Of a DNA stretch of 64,000 nucleotides, positions 47,741 to 58,959 are shown piece after piece. The DNA lies in assembly GCF_019925205.1 (NCBI RefSeq), contig NC_083561.1, positions 2,479,217 through 2,543,216 of the forward strand, written 5' to 3'. A model generated the notes under the pieces. The model saw only the letters and a program-made list of their open reading frames with translations. It ran no database searches and had not been told where the DNA came from. Numbering within the stretch: the stretch's first letter is position 1; each line of letters begins with the position of its first letter. The DNA is from Metopolophium dirhodum. Its lineage: Eukaryota; Arthropoda; Insecta; Hemiptera; Aphididae. Position numbers and translations under genes: made by a program.

Positions 47741-49938
47741 ATGAATGAACACTGGACGAATCCGTTGAGGTAAGATATTATTCAATTATATAATTTATAT
47801 GCTGTGACATAAGTAAGTACCAACGCTTTAAAATATTTATGACCTAGGTTCCTTACATTTTAACATGTTAATCTATGATATTATGTTTAAAATAAATTGT
47901 GAATAGGTATTTAGGTATACAATTTATACAACTTTCAATCTTTTAAGATATTTAGGACGGTCTAATATTATATTGATTTTTGTCAGTTGTAAACATTGGA
48001 TTTAAATCTATAACCATTATGTAATTTTAGTATTTTCCATCACCAAGAACTGCTATTGAAGTCTTGCATATTATGACTAATGTACCAGATTGTTCAAATT
48101 CTATTTTACAAGACATATTATATCCTACAAGTTCAGTAACATTGAGTTCAAATTTAGAAAAACAATTAGATAAATCGCCTTATTCCAACAACGCTAAATA
48201 TGGGTCATAATATAAACCAATGTCATGGACAATTGAAGTAAAGTTATCACTTAAGACATTGTTAGAACTATTTATGATAAAATTAATACTATAATTTTCT
48301 TTATAGACAATATTAAATCTATTGCACGCAACAAATGATGGTAGATGCATTCTTGCAGATAGTGTGAAAAATAGTGGAAATTTATCTGATGATTCAAAAA
48401 ATTTATTGACACAACTCTTAATTAACCGTCTTTTACAAGGCCAGCACAAGTATGTCCATATGTTCATATGTTTAGATTTTTATAATTTGTTTCCTCAAAT
48501 AGTATCATTACTATATTATTATTAACTCATTAATTAGATTTAGGTAGCTATAAACAAATATTTCTGATTGTAAACTCTTAAATGTTCCTTTAAATTATTT
48601 AAATTATTTTTTCATATTAGAATTTTGTTTTATAGAGGAAACGATTTGTTTTTCAGAAAAATTACAGAGCTGATAGTGGAAGTTTTTCCAAAAGAACAAA
48701 AGGTAAGGTACAAACACATACATTAAAATGCATTATAGCATGTTAGGTATATTGATTATTGGTAGTAATATACTATAGTATCTACTTACCTATTGCAACT
48801 GTTGAACTATAATTTTAAACTTAATATTTAAAATTATAGAATTTAATGAAAATTAATGTAATACCTATTTAATAACCTTATTGTTTATTACATTTTATAT
48901 TAATATTACTACAATTTATTATTTACAGTTTGTTTATTTTATCCCGTCAAAAACTGAAGGCAGTCATCAAACGCGTGCAGGGGCGCCTGCAGAGAGGGGC
49001 CAATGGGTGCCATTGCACCCACTGGGATTTTTTTAATGAACAAAAAAATGAATGTATAACATAAATTTAATTTTGCACCCACTGAGCTGATTTTCTGCGG
49101 GCGCCCCTGAACGCATGCAAAATGAAAGTTAATCGAGAGATGGAAGAATGTTGCACGTAGGCTAAGATGTGTTGGTGCTATATCATATGATAGAGTAAAG
49201 CCATCAAAAACTGTAAATACAATATCCCAGTCCATACATTTTTCAGGTAAATTATAAATTAACTTCAATACCTAAAACTTTAAAAACTAATTATTTTATA
49301 TTTATTTTAGAAGAAGTACTTGAGGTTAAATAATGGCTTATTTCTGATGGGCTAAATTTTAATTTATATGATATTAGAGACAAGTGGGAATTCACCTTTA
49401 ACTTAAGGAAAAATGACATATTTGATTTAACTTTCTTATCTGATGTGTTTAAAGCATGGCCAATATTTTGGGGTCCTAATAGTTATGAACTAGTATGTAC
49501 ATTTATTTTTTTATTTATTTTCTTATTTAGATGTATGTAATAAATAAATCTAATAATAAATTATATTATTATCATTAGATTCTGGAGGATTATAGAATTG
49601 GATACTAAAAAACTAATACACATAAAGATTTTTTTTTTTAATAATTTCAGAATATTACAAATTTTAACGAGGATTTTACTGAAAGACAATATAGATACTA
49701 TGAGTACGGAGCTACTATCCAACCGTATATTGTGTTTGTTGGTTCAGATATAGAATCCATTTCAACAAACTATGTTAGAATAGATCCACACTTTTGGTGC
49801 TTTGAATGTCCCCTTAAAGCATTAGAAGTGTGCTTCAAATTGTATTTTGTATTTCACCGTAGTTATCCAAAAGAATGCCACGATAGCTGGTTAGTCATTC
49901 AACAGTCGTTATTTCAACTAAACACTGAATATGACTGA
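47741..49938 (+). pseudogene. Broken copy of a dispersed gene family of unknown function
   Basis: Exon-like pieces include MNEHWTNPL (47741), TILNLLHATNDGRCIL (from about 48307), KITELIVEVFPKEQK, LIERWKNVARRLRCVG (about 49126), DKWEFTFNLRKND, and a tail with TIQPYIVFVGSDI ending at 49938. I recall this order of motifs from uncharacterised proteins found in many copies in aphids and other invertebrates, but cannot name the family. In-frame stops occur at 49123 (TGA) and 49331 (TAA), a MITE sits in one exon (48978-49109), and the region between the last two pieces looks shorter than usual. It is therefore called a relic. Function unknown. Confidence 0.6.
48978..49109. mobile_element. 132-bp CAGGGGCG MITE inserted in a relic exon
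   Basis: The ends CAGGGGCGCCTGCAG and CTGCGGGCGCCCCTG are inverted repeats (one mismatch). The flanks AACGCGTG (48970-48977) and AACGCATG (49110-49117) match at 7 of 8 bases, an 8-bp hAT-type target duplication. It interrupts the reading frame of the relic gene at 47741-49938. Confidence 0.82.
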
Positions 49939-50277
49939 CCTACATCCATTACAACAACTGTAACAGGAATGTTTGAATAGTTTTACAAGAGTCAGGAACA
50001 GTGTACTTGTTAAACATAAACTAAATATTTATATCTACATAACTATTATTTTTAAGCTCTGGTCTTATTCATTTTTATTAAAAGAATAACTTAATTATTA
50101 TTATCCCATTGCTAAAATTAATTTAAATTGAAGATAATATATTTTTTTAATTGTTTATAAACAGGTGACTTATGTGTTATGAAACACCTTAACTTTATTG
50201 AACTCTATAATTTTATGTATAAATTATTAATTACTTTTATATTTAAGTAACCTATTTTAAAGTAAAAATAAGTTAAA

Positions 50278-51049
50278 ATGTATTCTTGCTTTGTATGCTA
50301 TGTATCTTTTCCTACCATTGATCAACTTTTTTTGCACATGAAATTTTATCATAATATCTTGGACTCTGAATCAGTGTATTATTGTAAACAAGGAGAATGA
50401 GCAAAAGGATTTTAAGGGTTGGATAAATTAAGACGTCATCTAAATCAAGTGCATTCTGTACCAAATCCAATATCAGGATTTTCGACTCATATTCATGAGA
50501 CTAGTGAAGACATTATAGATGTAACGAGTTATAATGAATCCACTCCAGGATTTCAAGTTAAAGGTAAAGAGGAAGATATTGTTTTTACAACTTTTGATGA
50601 TGTGGTAAAATGTAGCATTTTAAAATTTATAACCAAATTAAGTTCTAAAAGTAATATGATAAGTTCCTTAATGCAAGATATTATAAATGCAACAACAGAA
50701 TTGTTTTCATCTGGCATAATATCAAAATTAAAAGCTAAAATTTCACCTTTTTTGGATAATAATAGTAATCAATCTGAAATAGCTGAAATTTATAATATGT
50801 CAACTGTCAAGTGTGTTAGAAAATCCTTTTTTAAATTTTAAAACAAAATATCAGCTAATTAAATATTTTGAATCAAATAATTTGTATTTTATACCAAAAA
50901 CAGTTGTGGTTGGTTTCACTAAAGAAAAGAAAGTCGTAGATGGTGTAGAGTGGCAGGTAATAGTTCAAGTACAAGGACATTTATTTTGTAAAAAAAATCT
51001 AAAAAAAATTTTTGAATTTCCTGGAATATTTGATTCGGCCCACCAATAA
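50278..51049 (+). pseudogene. Broken C2H2 zinc-finger protein of the same dispersed family pair
   Basis: Starts MYSCFVCYVSFPTIDQLF with a C2H2 finger (Cys pair, His pair ending FYH). A second finger follows but is interrupted by TGA (50398) and TAA (50413); its second half reads LDKLRRHLNQVHSV. The frame continues to about 50811, where a shift leads into YFIPKTVVVGFTKEKKVV and IFEFPGIFD, a C-terminal block I recall from the same multi-copy family. Adjacency to the 47741-49938 relic suggests the two parts belong together. Not functional as read. Confidence 0.65.
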
Positions 51050-51431
51050 ACGATTACATCATTGAACAACTTAAAATATATTATACTCAATATATATTTT
51101 TAAATGGCACTACATGGCAAAACATATGTGTTTTTAATAGATTTTTTAGATTTTTTGGTTTCAATATGAACCTGCAAGGGCGGACTGGGCCACAGAGGGA
51201 TACCGGGAACTTTCCTGGTGGGCTGTTACTCAAAAATAATTTGTTATTGCTATACATTTATAATTATTAATATAGAAGATAAAATAGGTATAAATATTTT
51301 TTATTTTCATATCATGACGCGGGTGTACAAAATTGCTTATATAAGTGTTTAAGATGTTAAATTTTTCGGTTCAGCTAATTGTCCACCCCCTCACTCTTCA
51401 GCATCAATGCATCAGAAATTATTATTTATAA

Positions 51432-51955
51432 TTAGGCCGTGGATTTAAATATAAACTGCGTTTTCTGAATTTTCTAAAACATTGCTTTCCAAGCAACTAT
51501 TCGTTTCATATATTAACGAATTGAAAAATGAAATTAGAACATTTAAATAGTTTGAAGTAAATTTTATAAAAACATAGCTAAAATTCCTTCAAAAAAAAAA
51601 AAAAAAAACAATTCAATTAAATAAAGGTATAATTTTTTTAAATAATATTTCTATTTTATTACTTACATATTATGTTCGATACTATAACTTCAGTTATAGA
51701 AAACAACACTTGCCTATATGGAATTATACTGTTGAAGATTTTTATTTTAAAATATTAAATAGCAATATAGCATCTGATTAACTGATGTGCTATAATGAAA
51801 CTCAAAATATAACGAATACACTATACACGATACACCTATCTAAATTCATTTAAATTGGACTTTTAATTTTTATTATTTTTTTTATTTTTAATTATTAATC
51901 TTTGTAATATAAGTGCATTAAATCGTATTTTTTAAGGCATTTAAATCCACGTCCT
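51432..51955. mobile_element. hAT-like MITE with ATTTATAA duplication
   Basis: ATTTATAA flanks at 51424-51431 and 51956-51963. The inner ends AGGCCGTGGATTTAAAT and ATTTAAATCCACGTCCT are inverted repeats. 524 bp of AT-rich sequence with no coding frame. Confidence 0.72.
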
Positions 51956-53125
51956 ATTTATAACTTAACGTTAAATTGTATATACCAATCGATTAGTGTA
52001 CACAATAAAATGAAAATGTTTAAAAAAAAAAAAGAATTTATTTAGTTATTTTGTTATTTAGGTAATACATATTAATTAATAGGTATTTCTTAAATTTTTT
52101 TATTATTTTATTCGAAACATTATTTTTGAATATTCGGATCAATAAAACTATTTTTAATTAATTACTATTTTATATCAATTAGAATTTGTTAATAAACCAA
52201 GTAATAAGTAAATGGTTACCAAGTAAAAAAACCGTTATCTATATTATAAATTTGAATTCAATTTACCGCATTTGCGTCTAGTAGAAACAAATACATGTTT
52301 TTTTGAAGATAATGTAAAAATATCCATCATCCATCTGTTAGGACCATATATGTATATATTTTCTATGATTAAGACGGTTAGGTTATAATTATAAATAATC
52401 TATGGCAAATGACAATCATTGAGACGAACAGCGGTTCCAATACGTACTCACATATTTCGTTCCATTGTGGTTGTTAAGCTAGGTGCCTATTTTTACAAAT
52501 GTCATTATCTCAAAACTTCCAGACTGAACTTTTGGATTGGAGGTATGAAGACGCGCGCTGCATTTTCCTTGGCGGAGATGCACAGCTCAGACACTAGACA
52601 ATATTATACAATCGAAGGGAACGCGTTTCGCAGGAAGAATAAATAATTACTTACGTAAGTTTTGTCCTTCTACTCTTTTGACGGGGTAGACCTAATGTAA
52701 ATATTTATTGTCAGACAAACTTATATACCCACCAGACGTAGAGTAGTTTTACAAAATCCGGTTGTTATAGATGTACAAAAATTAGGATATTATGAAGAAT
52801 GGAATACTTTAATACTCTACCTACAGCTGTTAATTTATTGTTTTAGTAGAATAATTTTTAAAATTTGAAATCAACGATTAGGCAATGCCTTTATAAGTAG
52901 AAATGTAGGTATTTATACCTACTTAATAAAATAATAAAATACATAATGATTAACGTTATTTAATATGATTTGTAAGTACATAGCAGATTATACCTACCAC
53001 TCAGTGACGATTATTTTTGTCTTACACGTTCTTCGTAATTCCGTTCCGTCATGATAGTTTTTGTTTTCGTTAAATGGATCCACCACTTATGTCTGTATGC
53101 ATAGTGAATTTATGTGTCACATAAC

Positions 53126-54327
53126 TAGGGCTGAGGACTTCTAGTTTTTTCATATTTTTTTAGAAAATTCTAGTGAATAACAAATGGTTTCATAACACCA
53201 GGAGATCAAATTAAAAATTTTATTTTGCATATTTTTGCATATTTTGTCATCATTACATATAAATGCATATTTGAGTATATTAGAAAAATTAAGAACATAT
53301 TTGGCAATTTTCAAAATAAGTTAGCTTAGACAAAAAAGAACAAAGTGGTAAATTTTCCATTTCAAAATAATATTTTTACTATCGGTTAGGTAATTTACTA
53401 TCTGACCGATAAAATCGATAAAACCGAAACGCGTATGAGTAGTGAATTTCAGTTGTCCGTCATATTTCGTCGCGTACTCGTATTATTATGCACACTGCCT
53501 GAAATATTTTCGTCGAGTAATTATTTCGTCTCTTTCAAATTTTTTTAGTAATATTTATTTATTTTTGTCAAATATGCCAAAGGAAAGACAATCATTGGCT
53601 TCTCGTTTAAATAGTTATGTCGGAATTTAGTGAATGTAGTGGTCCAGTATTTACAACTGACGGCAAAATATTGTATTGTAAATTGTGCGATTAAAAAGTT
53701 GGAAGTGACAGAAAATTCAACGTTCAAAAATACATTGACACAGTTAAACATAAGGCAGTTATTAAACGAAAACAAAGTAAATTTGATTTACAAAAAACTC
53801 AACAACAACTTTTAAGTAACACAAAAAAGTCTTCTTTTAATAAAGATTTATGTTATGATTTTTTGTCGGCTAACATTCCATTAAATAAATTAAATAATCA
53901 TAATTTTAAGTCATTTTTGGAAAAATATACTTCAAAAGAAATTCCAAATCAAACTACATTTCGTAAAGGCTATGTGAATGACATTTATGAAGACACTTTA
54001 GTGAAAATTAGAAGTTTTATATTTGGTAAAAAAATCTGGGTTTCGATCGATGAGACGACAGATTCCGCAGGTCGTTACATCGCAAATGTCATTGTAGGAA
54101 CGCTCGAACTTAATGGCCCTGGTCATGTGTTTTTATTAAACTATGCAGAACTAGAGAAATCAAATCACATTACAATCGCTATTATTATAATAAGAATAAC
54201 TAATAAGATAAAATAATAGAATAAAATAATTTTTTAAAGCATATTTTAAGTGCATATTTCTTGATTTTTAAGTGCATAAGTGCATGCATATTATTAGATT
54301 TTTAAGTACTAGAAGTCTTCAGCCCTG
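53126..54327 (+). mobile_element. Internally deleted hAT transposon with perfect target duplication
   Basis: CACATAAC is present at 53118-53125 and 54328-54335. The terminal inverted repeats AGGGCTGAGGACTTCTAG and CTAGAAGTCTTCAGCCCT match at 17 of 18. The 1.2-kb body carries the first third of a transposase (see next entry) and AT-rich ends with repeated TGCATATTTT motifs. The catalytic and C-terminal parts are missing. Confidence 0.88.
53574..54216 (+). pseudogene. N-terminal part of a hAT transposase (CGGBP1/ZBED-like)
   Basis: Starts MPKERQSLASRLNSYV, shifts frame near 53628, continues through the zinc-finger-like ILYCKLCD (followed by TAA at the expected position of the next residue), then FLSANIPLNKLNN and FGKKIWVSIDETTDSAGRYI, the start of the RNase H-like domain with its first acidic residues. 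It ends at a stop soon after. One frameshift, one internal stop and loss of the C-terminal half make it dead. Confidence 0.78.
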
Positions 54328-55140
54328 CACATAACACATATAGTTTAACATGTCTTATGTAAAACGTAAATTTTCTATGCATATCTGCTACGGGCATTAA
54401 GCATTTAGGTTTTAAGAGAACACCGCAAACGCACGTTTTATTTTGGGGGTCTTACAGGATATAACTATAGGACATTTTCTTCAAATTTTCACATTTCACT
54501 ATTTGATATTGTGATATTATTGGTACCTAGGTTAAGTTTCTGTTTTAGAATAGATCTATAGGTTACCTCGGTATATCACATTCTTTAATTTAAATTCCGG
54601 TATAGTCGAGTATTGGACAAGTATTTATGTAACATATAATTCGTATCGTAATTTAATTACTAAAGAAATATAATTTCCCCAACAGTGTAGGGCCACCGGC
54701 AGGATAATGCATTATAGAGTGTCTATATACATTTGTGGTCTAGTAAATGGTTAAAATTGGCATGCGACCAACAACTGGGGGCTTGTTCTGGAAAATTTAA
54801 ATGATCTAATAAAGTTCATCTCATTATTTGAATTAAACTAATTTTTAAGTGATTGTTGTGAAAATCAAAATTTTAATTTATTCCATTCAACACACTCATC
54901 TCAGTTTTATAGTAGGTACATACCTATAGATTTCTCGCTAAATTCATATCGATCATCTCACAGTTATCATATTAAAAACTATAAAATAATAAAATATGCA
55001 TTTTTATCTTATTTCAATCTTTTTCATCGATTTCACTTTTCCAGAACAACCCCCCTGAAATAGAAAACCAGAATATATTATAGATCACAAAGATTTCTGT
55101 AAAGAACATATTATGATTTATCAATAGACTATATTATTAT

Positions 55141-55605
55141 ACAGGATGTAACAGAAAGATGACAAAAAAAAAAAAAAAATTTTGTTACTTAAACGTATGT
55201 CAAAAATTGTTAATGTTTTGTGATTAGTAAATAATTTAAGAAATATACTCATGTCAGCAAGTTCCCAAAAATAATATTTTTAAAAAGTTATTACGTTCTA
55301 AAATAATTTAGTAAAAAAATTATAGATATTTAAAAAAGTTCTTTAATATAAACTACTTGACTTATATAAATGTTTTTACCATCAAAATTGTTCTTATAAT
55401 CAGATTCACGAGTTTGCTATTTTGAATTTATCCAAAAAAATTTTAGTCAAATTTTAAATTTTTATTTTCAGTCATAAAAAATAAAAATATTTTTTTGTAT
55501 ATTATACGTATAGCGCGAGTGACTTTAAATTATATATAAAAAACTTTAAAAATTTGTATACAACAAAAGTTATGGCATTTGTCAGATCTCGGTGGGACAT
55601 CCTGT
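55141..55605. mobile_element. Inverted-repeat element, mariner-like ends
   Basis: ACAGGATGTAACAGAAAGAT at the left is mirrored by GGTGGGACATCCTGT at the right (ACAGGATGTCCCACC in reverse). Such ACAGG-TGTCCCA ends are typical of mariner-derived elements. No transposase; the TA duplication is not certain. Confidence 0.6.
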
Positions 55606-55867
55606 GTACTGAGGATAAGTTCTATGGATTTATCATATTATAAAATATTTATATCATCTATGGCAATCGCCAATTGTCGACATTCGGCGGAGACGATTCA
55701 CTATATTCTAATAATTGCAGTGAAAAAAATAAAATAAAATAAGCCAACAATTGACGGACAGTTCGTTAAGCAGTATAATATTATAATATAACACGAACTT
55801 CCACATTTTGTTACGTTTAGGTTATTTCCATACTTTCTAGTTTCAATTCGGAGCGAGATGTAGACGG

Positions 55868-55944
55868 ATGAAGATAGCTGTTTCTTCGGCGGCAGCGTGT
55901 GCTGCAGTACAGCTTTGTTTCATCGGAAGAGTCGATGTTTACGC
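55868..55944 (+). CDS. Possible first exon encoding a signal peptide; rest of gene not found
   Basis: ATG at 55868 opens MKIAVSSAAACAAVQLCFIG, then RVDVY and a split Ala codon at a perfect GTAAGT donor. The charge, hydrophobic core and Ala-rich region resemble a secretory signal peptide. No clear second exon is seen downstream to 64000, so the gene would need a long intron, or this is chance. It could be a secreted or effector protein, but nothing identifies it. Confidence 0.35.
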
Positions 55945-57094
55945 GTAAGTTTGTTTTCATATTATTTTGTGGTTTAAATTTTCTTTTTAGACTTGAATTA
56001 AATATTTATTGTTACGGAAAATCTGTTAACTCGGTAACGTAGAAGCATATACGTTTACTACCTACCAAAGGCGCAATATATAATAATAATAAATGATACG
56101 CCAGTCCGAATAATCCAAACGCTGTCTTACTCGTAGTCGAGTTCTAGTTGATAACTGACTTGTGAATAAATGTAATTTTTGTTAGGTATAAAAATAAAAC
56201 CAATAAATCCTTGAATACAACATTTAAAAACACAAACTCTGTATAATAAAAATTAATATTAGGTATTTATTGGTAGGTTTATATAACTTCGTTTTACCAC
56301 GACCGGTTTTATACGTACCTTATTAATTTGCCTATACTATTCGCCCGGTAACACCTTAGGGTTGCGCGAAGTATTTAAAACAATATATATTAATGTTATT
56401 AATCTTTATATTTTATATACATTATACACCCAATTTAGGCTTTAGCGTAGTTTATAGTTTTATACCCTAGATACAGGTATTCAATATTTTACAATTATAT
56501 ATTATAGTATTTTACTATAATTATTATTTTAGATTATAATATTATATGATGGTGTATAGGTATGCTTAAATATTAATTAATGCCATAACCATTTATTACT
56601 GGTAAATTTTTTTCCCAAACCTGACGTTTAATTAAAGTATTGATGGTATGTCACTTAACATACATAACTTTAATTTTTCCACTTAATATTTGTATCATTG
56701 GCACCTACATATACTGTTTCACACCTAAAATACAAAAGTTTTCAAGGAGTGCCTACCTAATCAACTGTCAACTGTCTATCCTGACCACCCATGTGAACGC
56801 TTATGAATAATATACTTATACTTATATTCGTGTACCTAATTTAATAGTGTAAAACATGAACATGGATGTTTTTATGTAACTTATAGAACACAACGATTAT
56901 TATTATTTTTGTTTATTTTTTACATAAACGTAATGCATTGTAATTCTATTTATCTCTTATTGTCTAACGCAATGCTTCAAAAGTTGTTATTTAATTAATT
57001 GGTATAATATTTGTAAATTATTGAATTTAGCTACACCTACTAATTAGTAATAGTAATAAATCCGTATATAAACTATTAAAATACAAATTAAAAA

Positions 57095-58600
57095 AAGGTG
57101 GATAAGTGGATGTCGCTCTGCTGTACAGTAGGTTACAAGTGGGTCACTGTAATGGATGGTGTTAAATTTGAATTCAATGATATAATATCATTGTATAAGA
57201 AAAACGATTCTGAGCGAAAACGGCCAGTCAGCCTATGATATTATCAAGTAGATTTGATGATATTATTGTGAATAAAGTAATTTATATATAACCTATTTAC
57301 GTGGAGCCTTGTTTTAAATTTTCAATCCTTAGCCATAAAAATTAAACATTTTATACATTTTTAACTACAAAATAATTAATAAATTATAAATTTGATAAAT
57401 GTTGTCAAAATTTGAACTATAAATGCTTATAAAAAAAAATTGTGCCTATGTATTTTAAATATTTTTCAACTGCTATTAGAACGATATATCAGGAGCCTTA
57501 TATTACATTTTCACGCTTTTTTACCAACAAATAAAATTGTATTGATATTTATAGAAAAAAAACTAAAAAAATTGAAAACTGACAATGTCCGTAAACAGCT
57601 CAAAAAGAGTCAAATGATTTTATAAATTTTATGGTATATAGAAAATGCTAATATAAACATTCAGTGAAATTTTCAAGTATCTACAGTCATTCGTTTTTTA
57701 ATTACAATAAAATAAGAAAATTGTTACATGAGAAATCGAGTCAATATCAAATGTTGTAAAAATATAAATTTCAGACGCTCATAAATATTTAATTTAAGTT
57801 TCTTGTAGACATTTTTTTTTTGATAAAGGTAGAAAAACTTATGAGTAATCTTATATTACATTTTCAAATCTTAGATTTAAAAAGAAAAATTTTTATGAAT
57901 TCTCAACTCATAATAATTTGCTAATTTTCGGGATTTTTCCGTATTTTGTCAATATTTGAACTTTAAATGTTTATAAATAAAAACTGTGACTAAGCATTTT
58001 TAATTTTTTTCATCTGCCTCTGAAACAATAACCTAGGAGCCTCCTATTAAATTTTCAATCCTTTTTACCCAACAGATAAAATTGTATTGATATTTATAAA
58101 AAAAAAACTAAAAAAAAATGGAAACTAAAAATGTCCGTAAACAGCTTTTGAGCTAGATAAGTCAACATAAGTCAAAATATTTGGAAAATGTTATGGTGTA
58201 TAGGAAATGCAATTATAAACATTCAGTCAAATTTTCATGTCCCTACGGTAATTTGTTTTAGAGTTACACCAAAAACCAAAAGAAATTTTCTCAAAAACAG
58301 ATTTTCCGTAAAAATTCCCGTTTTCCCTTAATTTTTCTTTTGTTTTTCATGTCGCTTTTGAAAACTACTGTGAAATTTTTACTTTTGACCCCCAAATAAG
58401 TACCAACTAGATTCACTTTTCTATCAGAAAAGTTACTGTTAAAGAAAATCGAAGCACTTTTACTGTCCTAAAAGGTGATGACAGACACAAAAATAAAAAA
58501 AAAATAAAAAATAAAACACACATCATTGTAAAATCAATACATTCGCTCAGAATCTAAAAACATCAAAGGGCATAATATTTTGCCGGTAGTCAAGTTGTAT
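57095..58600 (+). repeat. GATTCTGAGCG dispersed repeat, long composite copy
   Basis: Starts GGTGGATAAGTGGATGTCGC with AAAAACGATTCTGAGCGAAA and ends with ATTCGCTCAGAATCTAAAAA, so both ends carry inverted GATTCTGAGCG motifs. The interior has two diverged tandem subunits, with GTAAACAGCTC near 57590 and GTAAACAGCTT near 58136 and shared AACATTCAGT(G/C)AAATTTTCA blocks. Colinear with 21418-22190. Confidence 0.75.
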
Positions 58601-58959
58601 TAATAAAAATTAATATTAGGTATTTATTGGTAGGTTTTATAATATCTGTAGACTGTAACGCATAGGTCATAAGAATATTGTAGAACATTTTACTGCAAGA
58701 TGCGTGTTATTTCAGAAATGGTATTCGTCAGTGAAAATTTACCAACTGGAAATAATATATCATAAGCAGACTGAAATGTGTGAACGTTTCAGTGTTTCGA
58801 AGACTAAGTTTCGTAGCAGATTTTGATTCCGTCACGGGGTACGTATTTTCTTATTTTTCAGTAGGTTTCTTTTAATTATTGTTAATTGATCAGGGGATGT
58901 ATTGCCCGAAACTTTTCAATTATTTGTATTGCAATTATACTGGTATAACACTATTCCGG

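Larger units (their letters stand above)
51060..55867. other. Transposon-filled spacer; no intact gene
   Basis: Contains a hAT-like MITE remnant near 51176 (GGGCGGACTGGGCCACAGAG), the MITE at 51432-51955, the hAT element at 53126-54327 and the inverted-repeat element at 55141-55605. A CpG-containing stretch at 52410-52640 has short open frames without recognised homology. Confidence 0.5.

Noticed and set aside
52419..52646. 75-codon open frame in a CpG-containing stretch
   Set aside because: Another frame (MSLSQNFQTELLDWRYEDAR) is equally plausible, neither has recognised homology, and repeats surround it.
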